NCBI RefSeq assembly: GCF_003284895.1
Contig: NZ_QMDV01000003.1
Coordinates: 2,501 to 66,500 of the forward strand
Origin: Pontibacter arcticus
Lineage (GTDB): Bacteria > Bacteroidota > Bacteroidia > Cytophagales > Hymenobacteraceae
Length of the DNA: 64,000 nucleotides
Direction of reading: 5' to 3'
The translations under genes and the position numbers were made by a program. The notes beneath the pieces are model-generated. The model saw only the letters and a list, made by a program, of their open reading frames with translations, had not been told where the DNA came from and searched no databases. Below are positions 1 to 10,671 of this stretch, piece after piece (the stretch's first letter is position 1; the number at the start of each line of letters is the position of its first letter).

Positions 1-1905
<1,905 letters not shown>

Positions 1906-2014
1906 ATAAGCTTCGGCTTGAAGAATCCGGTTTACAACCGGCCCGCCTCTTCTTGCTCTCTCCCAAAAGTCAAATAACTTATGCCATTATGTGCAACCAA
2001 GACTGCACAACGAT
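1906..2014 (+). other. 23S-5S internal transcribed spacer with processing-type hairpin
   Basis: A spacer of about 110 bases without a tRNA. It holds two small hairpins (CCGG around 1927-1941, and the larger CCATTATGTGCA / TGCAC..ATAATGG at 1984-2019). The 3' arm of the larger hairpin runs into the 5' end of 5S rRNA. This suggests an RNase recognition structure for separating 5S from the precursor. That role is inferred from position only. Confidence 0.6.
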
Positions 2015-2125
2015 AATGGTGGCTATGGCTCCGGTGTTCACCTCTTCCCATCCCGAACAGAGAAGTTAAGCCCGGATGCGCCGATGGTACTGCCTTCACA
2101 GGTGGGAGAGTAGGTGGCCGCCAAC
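2015..2125 (+). rRNA. rrf: 5S ribosomal RNA
   Basis: Typical bacterial 5S sequence: GGTGGCTATGG at the 5' side, the conserved core CCCATCCCGAACAG, AAGTTAAGCCC, and GGTGGGAGAGTAGGT before the 3' arm. Helix I is formed by GGTGGC at 2018-2023 with GCCGCC at 2117-2122. It lies about 110 bases after 23S and is followed at once by a strong terminator, so it closes an rRNA operon. The ends are uncertain by a few bases. Confidence 0.95.
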
Positions 2126-2132
2126 CCCTTCA

Positions 2133-2172
2133 AATCCTCCCCGTTTACGCCACGTAGACGGGGAGGATTTTG
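2133..2172 (+). terminator. rRNA operon terminator
   Basis: Near-perfect GC-rich hairpin, AATCCTCCCCGT...ACGGGGAGGATT, followed by TTTTGCTTT directly behind the 5S gene. It is the expected rho-independent end of the rRNA operon. Confidence 0.9.
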
Positions 2173-2305
2173 CTTTATAACAATCCAAGGAAACAACAGT
2201 TGAAATACAGCAGCTCAGATTTACAACTGTTTAACACTTGTCCGGCGGGTGTTATCCTGTTTCAACATCTTCAAGTGAAGATCCGAATCATATCTATCAA
2301 GCAAT

Positions 2306-2342
2306 AAAAAAGGGTTTCTGATTTATTCAGAAACCCTTTTTT
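2306..2342. terminator. bidirectional terminator after the M16-like gene
   Basis: Stem AAAAAGGGTTTCTGA with TTCAGAAACCCTTTTT and a short loop, carrying an A-run and a T-run on its two sides. It lies just beyond the stop of the minus-strand M16-like gene and can also stop read-through from the rRNA operon. Confidence 0.85.
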
Positions 2343-2360
2343 ATTGAAATAAGCTGAAGC

Positions 2361-3644
2361 TTAACTATTCGGGCCAGCTACAGAGATATAGAGGTCATCA
2401 ACACTTAAATATTGCTTAGCTAAAGCTAACAACTCCTGAGCTGTTGTATGTTTGATTGTTGCTACGTAGTTACTGTAATGATCTACAGGTAACCTATATA
2501 AGACTAAGCGTTTATAACGGTCACATTGGTCGAAGATGGTATTGATATCATTCAGGAATTTGCCTAGCATATAATTTTTAACTGTCTGCAATTCATCCTC
2601 TGGGATTTCTTCCTGCTGAAGTAAGCTAATCTCTTTCTTAATCTCTTCAATTGTATTGGCTGTAACAGCGCTGTTCACATCTGTTCCGATGTAAAATAGG
2701 GTATCCGTTTCTTTTGGGGATATAGCCGAATGTATCCCGTAAGTATAGCCCTTGTCTTCGCGGATATTACGCATCAGCCTGGAACCGAAGTAGCCTCCCA
2801 GTACCTCATTCAATAAGATCAATTTTAAGTAATCTTTGTGCTGGATAACAGGAAACTGCTTACCAACCCTGATCGAAGATTGTATACTTTCAGGCATATG
2901 TACCAACTCATATTTGTTACTGGCTGAGTTAATAGTATAGGTAGGAGCAGTAGCAATAATCTCTTCATCTGACTGCATAGCACTAATACCAGAAATGAGA
3001 AGCTGTTCCGTCTTATCATCAATACTTCCACAGGCGAATACTTCCAACCCTTTTACCTGAAAATGTTGCTTATAAAATGCTTCAATCTGTTCTAAAGAAA
3101 TAGCATCAAAAGCTGTTTCATCAAAGCCATAGATATAAGGGTGTTGTTCCCCATAAATTTGTTTTGTAATTTGATGTGTAGCCAGGTAATTATTCTTCTC
3201 CCTTTGAACTTTGAGTCCTTGTATGGTCCGTTCTTTGAGGAGCTCGAACTCTTGTGAGGGGAAGGAAGGATTTTGTAACACATCAAATACCAAGGGTAGA
3301 AGCTCATCTACGTGTTTGGCAAGGCAGTACAAAGTAAATTCACTGCGGTCGTAGCCGTGGTTGCTTTCGAAAGAGGCTCCGTAAAAAGCAATTGTCTCAG
3401 CAATTTGCTTGGCCGTTCTGCTTTTGGTGCCTTCAAATAGCATTTTAGCCGTAAGATCTGAAACACCTAATTGCTGATCGTACCATTTACCGGCCTTAAA
3501 AACAAAATCCAGCCTGATGACAGGCTGGGTTTCGCTTTTTATTATATGAAGATTTGCTCCGTTTGGTAGGTTTGTAACCTGGCCTTGTTGCAGTGATATA
3601 GTGTCTATATCGTATACTTCGGGAGCTTTTGTTCTATCAAGCAT
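2361..3644 (-). CDS. M16 family (insulinase-like) peptidase homologue, probably catalytically inactive
   Basis: A 427-residue member of the M16 pitrilysin/processing-peptidase family. I start it at the ATG at 3644; a TTG two codons upstream is also possible. The first M16 domain keeps the surrounding pattern (G60, then M68-L-F70-E-G-T73), but the zinc motif HxxEH is replaced by D63-L-T-A66-K67, so all three ligand or base positions are lost. The C-terminal domain keeps the arginine/tyrosine signature GSRLMRNIREDKGYTYG (roughly residues 285-301), which in the family binds substrate. There is no signal peptide. Inactive M16 members usually pair with an active partner to build a clam-shell heterodimer, but no active partner is visible in this window. 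The gene is last in the porU-porV direction of transcription, 20 bases after porV. Confidence 0.9.
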   Translation of the reverse strand: MLDRTKAPEVYDIDTISLQQGQVTNLPNGANLHIIKSETQPVIRLDFVFKAGKWYDQQLGVSDLTAKMLFEGTKSRTAKQIAETIAFYGASFESNHGYDRSEFTLYCLAKHVDELLPLVFDVLQNPSFPSQEFELLKERTIQGLKVQREKNNYLATHQITKQIYGEQHPYIYGFDETAFDAISLEQIEAFYKQHFQVKGLEVFACGSIDDKTEQLLISGISAMQSDEEIIATAPTYTINSASNKYELVHMPESIQSSIRVGKQFPVIQHKDYLKLILLNEVLGGYFGSRLMRNIREDKGYTYGIHSAISPKETDTLFYIGTDVNSAVTANTIEEIKKEISLLQQEEIPEDELQTVKNYMLGKFLNDINTIFDQCDRYKRLVLYRLPVDHYSNYVATIKHTTAQELLALAKQYLSVDDLYISVAGPNS

Positions 3645-3664
3645 GCACAAATTCTAAAGTGAAA

Positions 3665-4792
3665 TTATTCTAAGTTTAAAGCAAGGCTAAAGCGCCAGGT
3701 GTTAGCTAACGGGTTTCCTTGTTCGTTTGGTACTAAATAAGCCGCATCCAATCCGAATTTCTGATAACGGAGTCCAACGCCCATTGAGAAAAATTTACGT
3801 CCGCCTTTTTCAGGGTTCTCGTAGAAGTAACCGGCTCTGGCGGCAAAAAGTTTGTTATACCAGTATTCCACACCACCAGATAAGTTTACTTCCTGCATTT
3901 CTTCACTAAATCCGCCTTCCGCATCTCCGAAAGAAGAGAAAATACCACTTATAACGGTTTGGTCAGTATCAGCGCCCGGAGATGGTACTAAAAGCTTGTT
4001 GGCATCTAATACAAAGGTAAGCGTATTGTAGGCATCCAGGTTATAGGTTACTGCCGTACCAATTTTTAAGTTAGTTGGCAGAAAATCTTTCTCATCCTGG
4101 GTGGTGTAGGCGATCTTACCACCAATATTCGAAATGTTACCGGCCAGTGCCAGGTTAATTTTCTGACTCAGATCTTTCTGGTAATACACACCTACATCTA
4201 CAGCAGCAGTATTGCCTGGCTTAGATTCGAAGGATTGCGTAGGGCCACTCACATTTACGTTACCGGCAAGGTTAGAGTGGATAAAGCGCGCTCCGATACC
4301 CACACTAAAGTTTTCGCTTAGCGCCTGGCCATACCCAAGAGAAATAGTATACTCTTTCGGGCGATAGTCCTGGATAGGTTGTTGGTTGGCATCTATAAAC
4401 TGGAGCTCTCCCAGATCAAAGTATAAAAGTGATAAAGATAAGGCAGATGTTTCGCTTACTTTTTTATAACCTGATAAATAACTCAGCGACATATCATCTA
4501 CAATGTTAGCCAGCCACGGAGAGTAAGATAAACTAACACTCATATCGGTTGGGACGAAGCCTAATTTTGCAGGATTCCAGAAAGGAGAATTGGCATCCGG
4601 GCTAAGGGCAACACCGGCATCACCGAGCGCAGCAGAGCGGGCATCCGGGGCTACCGTAAGTATAGGTACAGCTGTAGTTACTGCTCTCACATCGTTATCC
4701 TGACCAGTAGTGCCTTGAGCAAAAACAACTTGCGCTGAGGTAAAGGCAAACGCAAATGCAGCAGCCTTGAAAAATATACTTCTTTTATACAT
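3665..4792 (-). CDS. porV: Type IX secretion system outer membrane protein PorV (LptO)
   Basis: Outer membrane beta-barrel of 375 residues, of the FadL/TodX-like PorV family. It begins with a signal peptide (MYKRSIFFKAAAFAFAFTSA, cleavage near VFAQ). The mature N-terminus has the PorV signature AVPILTVAPDARSAALGDAG followed by DANSPFWNPAKLGF. In the T9SS, PorV is the shuttle that receives client proteins from the SprA translocon and delivers them to the PorU sortase at the cell surface. Length and motifs are normal for the family. It is 50 bases downstream of porU on the same strand, the usual porU-porV pairing, so co-transcription is likely. Confidence 0.95.
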   Translation of the reverse strand: MYKRSIFFKAAAFAFAFTSAQVVFAQGTTGQDNDVRAVTTAVPILTVAPDARSAALGDAGVALSPDANSPFWNPAKLGFVPTDMSVSLSYSPWLANIVDDMSLSYLSGYKKVSETSALSLSLLYFDLGELQFIDANQQPIQDYRPKEYTISLGYGQALSENFSVGIGARFIHSNLAGNVNVSGPTQSFESKPGNTAAVDVGVYYQKDLSQKINLALAGNISNIGGKIAYTTQDEKDFLPTNLKIGTAVTYNLDAYNTLTFVLDANKLLVPSPGADTDQTVISGIFSSFGDAEGGFSEEMQEVNLSGGVEYWYNKLFAARAGYFYENPEKGGRKFFSMGVGLRYQKFGLDAAYLVPNEQGNPLANTWRFSLALNLE

Positions 4793-4842
4793 AAAATGAG
4801 TAGTGATATCTAAATCAAATATAAAGATATTAGTAGATTATA

Positions 4843-7800
4843 CTAATTTAAAATTACTAGTTTCTCGAATTTTGAGGTTTTAGAGCCATCCTGCTGCGAC
4901 CTTATGTTTACCTTATAAATGTAAACGCCCCGAGCCAGCAAATCATTGTACTCATCGCGGCCGTTCCAGGTTAGCGCTGCTAAATGAGTAGGGCTGTTAT
5001 AAGCTGTTGCCTCCAGTGTTTTTATCAATTTACCCGACACCGTAAAAATCTGTACCTGTATTTCGATGGTTTCGCCAGCCCTGTTATGGTCGAAATGGAA
5101 GGTAGTTTTAGTTGAGAACGGGTTCGGGTAATTGAGCACGTGTTCTAACGCAATTTTGGAGTCATTAGATACAATAAATTCTATATATTCTTCGGATGAA
5201 TTATTATGCGTGTCCCATGCCCTGAGTTTCAGGGAGTGCGGGCCAGGCGCAAGGTCTTTTAAATTGTATCGGATGCGGCCTTCCTGGTACGTATCTGGCT
5301 CCGAAGTATAATAGTCATTCAGAACAATAAGGTGATCCGGTTTGCCATCTAAGGTTGCTGTAAGTTCGTGGGCAGTGCCTATACCTGCTGTGTTGATGCC
5401 GTTATCATCAAAAAGTTTGGCAAGCAGTAAGGGGTTATTGTTAGTTACGCCTCCAAACACAAAAGACTCATCCTGCATGTATACTTTAATAGTAGGCGGG
5501 GTATTATCTGCTGCCTGGTCTTTTGCTATGCCACCAACCAGAAAGTGTGTGGCTGCACCCATCGCCTCATTTTGGTTATTGGATGCATACAGTGTTATTC
5601 GTCCTGCGCCTATCCGCGGATCAATATCTTTAGGCACCACAAAACTAACCTCGAACAGGCCATTTTTTATACTTGCCTTGCCATCGTAAATAATGTTTTC
5701 GCGGAGCTGCACCGGCATTTTTGCTGTGTTCTCATCTCCCAAAGTATAACGGGTAACTGGCTTTTCGTAAACGGTAAGATGCAACTGGCCGGTAAAAGCT
5801 GAGTTAATACCTGCATCAGAAAGTATACTTCCGGCCAGTGTTACTTTCCCTAAAGCGCTTAATGTATCCTGTGCCAGCGGCTTGCCATTAAACTGCGTAA
5901 TTTGCGCTTGTAGCGCGGGCTGAGCGAGCTGTAACGTAGGGTCGCAGAGCAAGGTGAAGTTACGATTATTAACGTCACCAGCACCGTTTAAGCCATCTGT
6001 TATACTTGTATTTTTGGTCTGAAGCATTACATCGCCTAAACGGATTGCATTACCGGCAAAAGCGCTTTTAAAAAAATTGCGGTTCAGGATGCGGTTATTG
6101 AAGGAATAGACCGGACGTGTAGTAGTAAGCAAACCAATTACGCCGCCTTCCGGGTGTAGCAGGGCTGCCTCGGCACCGGAAGCACGGGCCGGATCATCGT
6201 AACGGCCAAACTCACAGGTAGCAGTCAGCAGGAAAGCCAGTTTGTCTTTGTTACGCCAGCTTTTTATCTGCGCCATCGTCAGGATCTGTTCCGAAGCCAG
6301 CGTAAGTTCGTTGCCGTGGCCGGTATAATTGATCAGTAACGAGCCTTGTTCGATGGCTTTATCTAAAGCTGCGTTGGCTTCAGGTGCACGCTGGCTGCCG
6401 TTGCCTTGCGCAATTTGCGGATACAAGTCGATGTATACTTTGTTGGAAGTATAAACCGGTGCAGTAGTTTCTAAATAAGTTGCCAGAAATTCGGAATCCT
6501 GCTGGTGCTCGTTAAAATCGGCATCATCGGCCACAAACGTAATCTGGTTACGCCATTTGCCAAAGTGCTGAGGGCTTTCGTACGCGATGATCTTATTCAC
6601 AACTATGGCGGCTTCGGAGGGTGTTTTAACCGGTAAGCGGCCAATGCCGATATCCAGCAAATGGTCGCCGGTCAGGTCTTCCTGCCATTCGCCTTCTTCG
6701 TCATCCAAAAAACCGTAATAATCTTCGGAAGAATAACTGTAGATCGGGTGCAGCGATTCTCTGGACTGATAGACCGGAACAAAGTTAGTATTTACCAGCT
6801 GGCGGTTTTTATAATCATAAGAGGCATCCCCGAACAGCAGTAAGTATACTTTCTCATCGCCACTTTTCCGGCTGCGGCTGTACACCATACGCATAAAATC
6901 GCGGATGGCGGTAACATCCTGCGCCCCCGACGAAAACTCGTTATAGATCTGCTGCGTGGTTACCACCTGCACATGCAGGTTACTTTTGCGGCTCCGGTAT
7001 TCGGCCAGGCGTTTGGCTTCGGATAAGAACTGCGGATGCGTTACGATAACCAGATCAGTTGTGCCATTCAGGTTAAGCGCATGCAAATTCTGATTCGCTA
7101 CTTTACCTACTGGCGTTGGCTTTATACCGGCAGTATTCCGGAACACTACAAACTCGCGAAGCACATCTGTGGGCGCACTAAAGCTGAAGCCGTTGTTTAT
7201 ACTTGTTTCCTGCAGCACGGGCCGCGTGGGTGTTGTTACATCCCAGATTATACTTGCAGCCGGCGCGCCACCAACTGTAAAGGTACTTACAGCCGAATTC
7301 ATACTTGCCAGCGACCGGAAAGCCGTTTGCTCGCCGTAAAGTTGCAGTTGCCGTTCGTACTCCAGTTCTAAATAATTCAGGTAGCCGAGTGCCGCCGAGT
7401 TTCCTTCAGGATTAAACTGCACCGAAGCTTTTAGCTCGGTTGCGTTGCCAATGGCCTGCTGGTTCAAAGTATAAGTTCGGGTACTTTTTACGCCTTCCGG
7501 GTGATAATCTGCGCCGCCCCGGCCGGTTATACTTTGCGAACCTAACAATTGGTTGTTCAGCTTAACTGCAAACGAACTGTTAACAGACGAATTTGCCATA
7601 AGCGCGGCCGTAAGTTTAAGTTCAGAGCCAGGCGCCAAACCACTAGCAGCAAACTGAAAAACACGCTCCGGGTTAAACGAACTAAACTCTTCGCCATACC
7701 ACTCCCTACCCGATAAAACCATGTTACGCAAGTCGTTTTCATAAAAAGCGCGTTCATTGTAGGTAGTTATACTTTGCGTAGCGCCTGCAGCCTGGCCTCG

Positions 7801-8700
7801 CACAGCAATCCGCGCACCCGGCTCGTAGCCTACCCGCAAAAAGTAATAAGCTGTATCGGAGTAAACATTATAACTGTGGCTGAATTTCTTTTGAGCGGCA
7901 TCATACTGCCAGGTATGCGGCCCCTGCCCGTAAAAAAGTATAAAGTCGTTGTCATCAAACTTACCATCGGCCTCGCCTGATACCATAACCGCATTTTCCT
8001 GGAGGTCGTTGGGGCGGGGAGCGCTGTTGGGTTGCGGCAACATGCCACCGCCGTTGCCAAAAAGCTGAATCGTTTTAGGATTTATACTTCGGACATCAAT
8101 GCCCAGCTTTTGCAGCACACCTTTATCTATCTTATGAATGCCCGTTTCGGTTATGGCAAGTTTGTACCAGTTGCCCGCGCTCAGTACGGAATTGGAAGTG
8201 AAATTTGCTGCCTTTATACTTTGAAATACGGCCTGCGTGCTTTGCCCTGAAGTATAAGTATAGCTGAACGAAGTCAGTTTTTCGAGTTGGTTGGTTTGCG
8301 GGTTGCGGCGCACCGGAAGTATGGTTACCAGGCTTACTGGCAACCTGTTTTCTTTGGTGTTGATGATATAAACATCGGGAGCGGAGCCAATGGCAGCGCC
8401 GGCAAAAAGCTTTTGCTCTGCTGGGGTAAAAGCCGCGTAAGTGGTGGCAGTCAGGTACAGGTTGCTGATACGGGCATCCGGAATCCTGAAACGAAAGTAG
8501 GGTAGCCGTTTCTGATGATCTATCGCGGCGCCTTTAAAAGCGGGAATGGTGCCCGGATGGTCCGGAGTCGGGAAAACTTTTTCCTGTTTATCCCAGGTAA
8601 GTATAAAGGGTGTGGCATCAGGTGTTTGCGCGAATGCCTTCTGAGTTTTTACACAGAGAACACACAGCATAAACACAAACAATAATCGCAGAGGCCGCAT
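4843..8700 (-). CDS. porU: Type IX secretion system sortase PorU (C25 gingipain-like)
   Basis: Large secreted cysteine peptidase (1285 residues from the chosen start) of the gingipain C25 family, which removes the C-terminal sorting domain of T9SS clients and attaches them to the surface. I use the Met at 8700 because it directly opens a signal peptide (MRPLRLLFVFMLCVLCV, ending near AFAQ); the frame stays open upstream to 8769. The catalytic His is in INYTGHGNE (about residue 795) and the catalytic Cys in TATCEFGRYDDP (about 829). The C-terminus has a YPNPFSTKTTF segment and a Gly-X-L-I-K-T-L strand as in T9SS C-terminal domains, which PorU itself keeps. It carries about 19 copies of the AAGTATA word, the densest gene in the window. 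Confidence 0.96.
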   Translation of the reverse strand: MRPLRLLFVFMLCVLCVKTQKAFAQTPDATPFILTWDKQEKVFPTPDHPGTIPAFKGAAIDHQKRLPYFRFRIPDARISNLYLTATTYAAFTPAEQKLFAGAAIGSAPDVYIINTKENRLPVSLVTILPVRRNPQTNQLEKLTSFSYTYTSGQSTQAVFQSIKAANFTSNSVLSAGNWYKLAITETGIHKIDKGVLQKLGIDVRSINPKTIQLFGNGGGMLPQPNSAPRPNDLQENAVMVSGEADGKFDDNDFILFYGQGPHTWQYDAAQKKFSHSYNVYSDTAYYFLRVGYEPGARIAVRGQAAGATQSITTYNERAFYENDLRNMVLSGREWYGEEFSSFNPERVFQFAASGLAPGSELKLTAALMANSSVNSSFAVKLNNQLLGSQSITGRGGADYHPEGVKSTRTYTLNQQAIGNATELKASVQFNPEGNSAALGYLNYLELEYERQLQLYGEQTAFRSLASMNSAVSTFTVGGAPAASIIWDVTTPTRPVLQETSINNGFSFSAPTDVLREFVVFRNTAGIKPTPVGKVANQNLHALNLNGTTDLVIVTHPQFLSEAKRLAEYRSRKSNLHVQVVTTQQIYNEFSSGAQDVTAIRDFMRMVYSRSRKSGDEKVYLLLFGDASYDYKNRQLVNTNFVPVYQSRESLHPIYSYSSEDYYGFLDDEEGEWQEDLTGDHLLDIGIGRLPVKTPSEAAIVVNKIIAYESPQHFGKWRNQITFVADDADFNEHQQDSEFLATYLETTAPVYTSNKVYIDLYPQIAQGNGSQRAPEANAALDKAIEQGSLLINYTGHGNELTLASEQILTMAQIKSWRNKDKLAFLLTATCEFGRYDDPARASGAEAALLHPEGGVIGLLTTTRPVYSFNNRILNRNFFKSAFAGNAIRLGDVMLQTKNTSITDGLNGAGDVNNRNFTLLCDPTLQLAQPALQAQITQFNGKPLAQDTLSALGKVTLAGSILSDAGINSAFTGQLHLTVYEKPVTRYTLGDENTAKMPVQLRENIIYDGKASIKNGLFEVSFVVPKDIDPRIGAGRITLYASNNQNEAMGAATHFLVGGIAKDQAADNTPPTIKVYMQDESFVFGGVTNNNPLLLAKLFDDNGINTAGIGTAHELTATLDGKPDHLIVLNDYYTSEPDTYQEGRIRYNLKDLAPGPHSLKLRAWDTHNNSSEEYIEFIVSNDSKIALEHVLNYPNPFSTKTTFHFDHNRAGETIEIQVQIFTVSGKLIKTLEATAYNSPTHLAALTWNGRDEYNDLLARGVYIYKVNIRSQQDGSKTSKFEKLVILN

Positions 8701-8816
8701 CCTGAAAGCTGAATGTAAGGTAAGAAATAATGCCCGCACACCACCTTGCCAGGCATGCGCGGGCATCATCCCTAAGTTAATAAATTTAAAACTAAATAGT
8801 GTCTTTCGGGCTGCTA

Positions 8817-9068
8817 TTAAGCTTGTTTCAGCTCGAACGTGTACGACTCCATGATCAGGTTGGCCAGTAACTTGCTGCAGGCTTTTTCTACCTTTTCGTT
8901 GGCGATGGCTTCTGTTTCTGCTTCCAGTTGCAGGGTAATATGTCTGCCGATGCGTACATCACTTACCTGGTCAAGGCCAAGGTGTTCCAGACCAAGTAAA
9001 ACGGCTTTACCTTGTGGGTCTAACAACTCCGGACGAGGCATTACATCAATTTCAGCTATAAATTTCAT
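8817..9068 (-). CDS. purS: Phosphoribosylformylglycinamidine synthase subunit PurS
   Basis: An 83-residue protein with the PurS pattern MPRPELLDPQGKAV and a C-terminal helix/strand typical of the family. PurS bridges PurQ and PurL in the three-subunit FGAM synthase of purine biosynthesis (FGAR + Gln + ATP to FGAM). Its start ATG overlaps the stop of pssA by four bases (ATGA), so the two are translationally coupled. purQ lies in the window but about 10 kb away, and purL is not visible. Length is normal. Confidence 0.93.
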   Translation of the reverse strand: MKFIAEIDVMPRPELLDPQGKAVLLGLEHLGLDQVSDVRIGRHITLQLEAETEAIANEKVEKACSKLLANLIMESYTFELKQA

Positions 9069-9781
9069 GAGGTTGAAGTATGTGAGGTTTTTTTGAAAAC
9101 AGACAAAAGTATATACAGCAGAATAATCAGCGGTATGGCCGCGAAGTTAAGAAGAGCCAGTAAGATAACCGACAAACCAAGGAAAATAAACCGCAGCGAA
9201 TTATCTTTCCAGGTAAGGCTCTTAAACTTGAGGGCAAATAAAGGCAGTTCGGCCACCAGCAAAAACGAGAGTGTAGCAGTAAGTATAACCAGCACGTACG
9301 GGTTCAGGATGATGTCGAAAAGTACCAAAGAATCGGTGCTGGAAAGTATAAGCGGCAGCGAAGCGACCACCATCGTGCAGGCCGGTGTGGGCAACCCGAT
9401 AAATGAATCGGTCTGGCGGGTATCGATGTTAAACTTTGCCAGCCGCAGCGCCGAAAAGATGGTGACCACAAACCCGAAAAAAGCCAGTATATCAACAGGA
9501 ATACCCAGTATGGCTTTATCGGCACGCAAGATCAGCATAAACAGCATCACGCCCGGCACCACACCAAACGATACCATATCGGCCAGCGAATCGAGTTGCT
9601 TTCCTATTTCGGAATAGGCTTTGAGTACGCGCGCCAGCATCCCATCCAGGAAATCGAGCACGGCAGCAATGGCCACCAGGTAGGAGGCAGAAGCAAGTTC
9701 GCCTTTAAAAGCAAAGTATAACGCCAGGCATCCCGAAAAAAGATTGAGGCACGTAACGGCATTAGGTATGTGTTTTTTCAT
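9065..9781 (-). CDS. pssA: CDP-diacylglycerol-serine O-phosphatidyltransferase (phosphatidylserine synthase)
   Basis: Integral membrane enzyme of 238 residues in the CDP-alcohol phosphatidyltransferase family. The hallmark motif is complete: D-G-M-L-A-R, then G-K-Q-L-D-S-L-A-D, matching DGxxAR(x8)GxxxDxxxD. Several hydrophobic segments flank it, and the N-terminus KKHIPNAVTCLNLFSGC is typical of PssA. It makes phosphatidylserine from CDP-diacylglycerol and serine, the precursor of phosphatidylethanolamine. It overlaps purS by four bases and is probably the first gene of the pssA-purS-porU-porV-M16 run. The 170-base upstream gap contains a long imperfect inverted repeat. Confidence 0.92.
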   Translation of the reverse strand: MKKHIPNAVTCLNLFSGCLALYFAFKGELASASYLVAIAAVLDFLDGMLARVLKAYSEIGKQLDSLADMVSFGVVPGVMLFMLILRADKAILGIPVDILAFFGFVVTIFSALRLAKFNIDTRQTDSFIGLPTPACTMVVASLPLILSSTDSLVLFDIILNPYVLVILTATLSFLLVAELPLFALKFKSLTWKDNSLRFIFLGLSVILLALLNFAAIPLIILLYILLSVFKKTSHTSTS

Positions 9782-9795
9782 GAAAGCAGCTGGTC

Positions 9796-9946
9796 AGATT
9801 TTAGACGCTAGATTTTAGTAGCTAGACAAAAGAAAACTTGACAAAGGAAAAAAGACGAGGTTTGAAAAGTATAAGCAAGCGCTACAATTATCTTTTGTCT
9901 GATAGTCCTTTGTTATTTTAAGTCTAACATCTAGCGTCTAAAATCT
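9796..9946. repeat. Long imperfect inverted repeat made of TAGAT/TAGAC/GACAAAGGA words
   Basis: Arms AGATTTTAGACGCTAGAT (9796-9813) and ATCTAGCGTCTAAAATCT (9929-9946) are exact reverse complements. Inside them, further matching words face each other (GACAAAAG, GACAAAGGA on the left; CTTTTGTC, TCCTTTGT on the right). The whole gap between the MBL gene and pssA can therefore fold into one long hairpin. A related unit lies at 61560-61625. This is the look of a dispersed, slippage-prone intergenic repeat. Confidence 0.75.
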
Positions 9947-9951
9947 AGTAT

Positions 9952-10587
9952 CTAATTTAAAAATGGATTATACTTTTTCTCGTGGCCGATGGTGGTTTCG
10001 GGACCGTGACCCGGGTAAACGGTTACTTCATCAGGCAACGTAAAAAGCTTTGTTTTTATACTTTGGATAAGCGTGTTGTGGTCGCCGAGGGGCAGGTCGG
10101 TGCGGCCTATACTTTGCCGGAACAACACATCGCCGCCAATTACAATTTTCTCGGCTTCGTTGTAAAACACGACGTGGCCCGGTGCATGGCCAGGCGCAAA
10201 AATTACTTTCAGCTCCGTGTTCCCGAACTTAATGGTATCGCCTTCTTTTAAGTAAGAGGTTGGCAATAATTCGGCATACATGGCAAAACCGTAGTTGGGC
10301 GCATAGGTTGGCACAGAACGTAAAACCTGCTCGTCTTCAGCATGAATTTCTAAACCAACTTTATAGGTATCAGCTACAAATTTATTGCCCAGCACGTGGT
10401 CTATGTGGCAATGCGTGTTCAGTAGGCGCTCCACTTTCAGGCCGTTATCTGTGATATATTGTTTCAGTTCTTCGCGTTCGTGCGCCTCGTAGCAGCCCGG
10501 GTCTATTACTACGCAGGCTTTTGTCTCGTCGTGGAGCAGGTAAGTGTTTTCCTGAAAAGGATTAAACGTAAGGCAGGTAACCTTCAT
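9952..10587 (-). CDS. MBL-fold metallo-hydrolase (glyoxalase II-like)
   Basis: A cytoplasmic 211-residue metallo-beta-lactamase-fold hydrolase. The metal-binding motif THCHIDH is at residues 58-64. Further metal ligands are in APGHAPGH, in IGGDVLFRQSIGRTDL and in YPGHGPETTIG. The length and GRTDLP element match the short glyoxalase II-like group (YcbL type) rather than full-length GloB. The natural substrate cannot be read from sequence; a thioester such as S-lactoylglutathione or a related thiol ester is an inference. It faces away from the FAD oxidoreductase, with an 84-base shared promoter region. Confidence 0.88.
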   Translation of the reverse strand: MKVTCLTFNPFQENTYLLHDETKACVVIDPGCYEAHEREELKQYITDNGLKVERLLNTHCHIDHVLGNKFVADTYKVGLEIHAEDEQVLRSVPTYAPNYGFAMYAELLPTSYLKEGDTIKFGNTELKVIFAPGHAPGHVVFYNEAEKIVIGGDVLFRQSIGRTDLPLGDHNTLIQSIKTKLFTLPDEVTVYPGHGPETTIGHEKKYNPFLN

Positions 10588-10671
10588 ATTTTCTGATTCA
10601 GTTTAAATGCATGCCGTAAAATCGGCTCTTAAAGTTACTAATTTAAGGGGTACATCTCGTATCTTGCCCTT

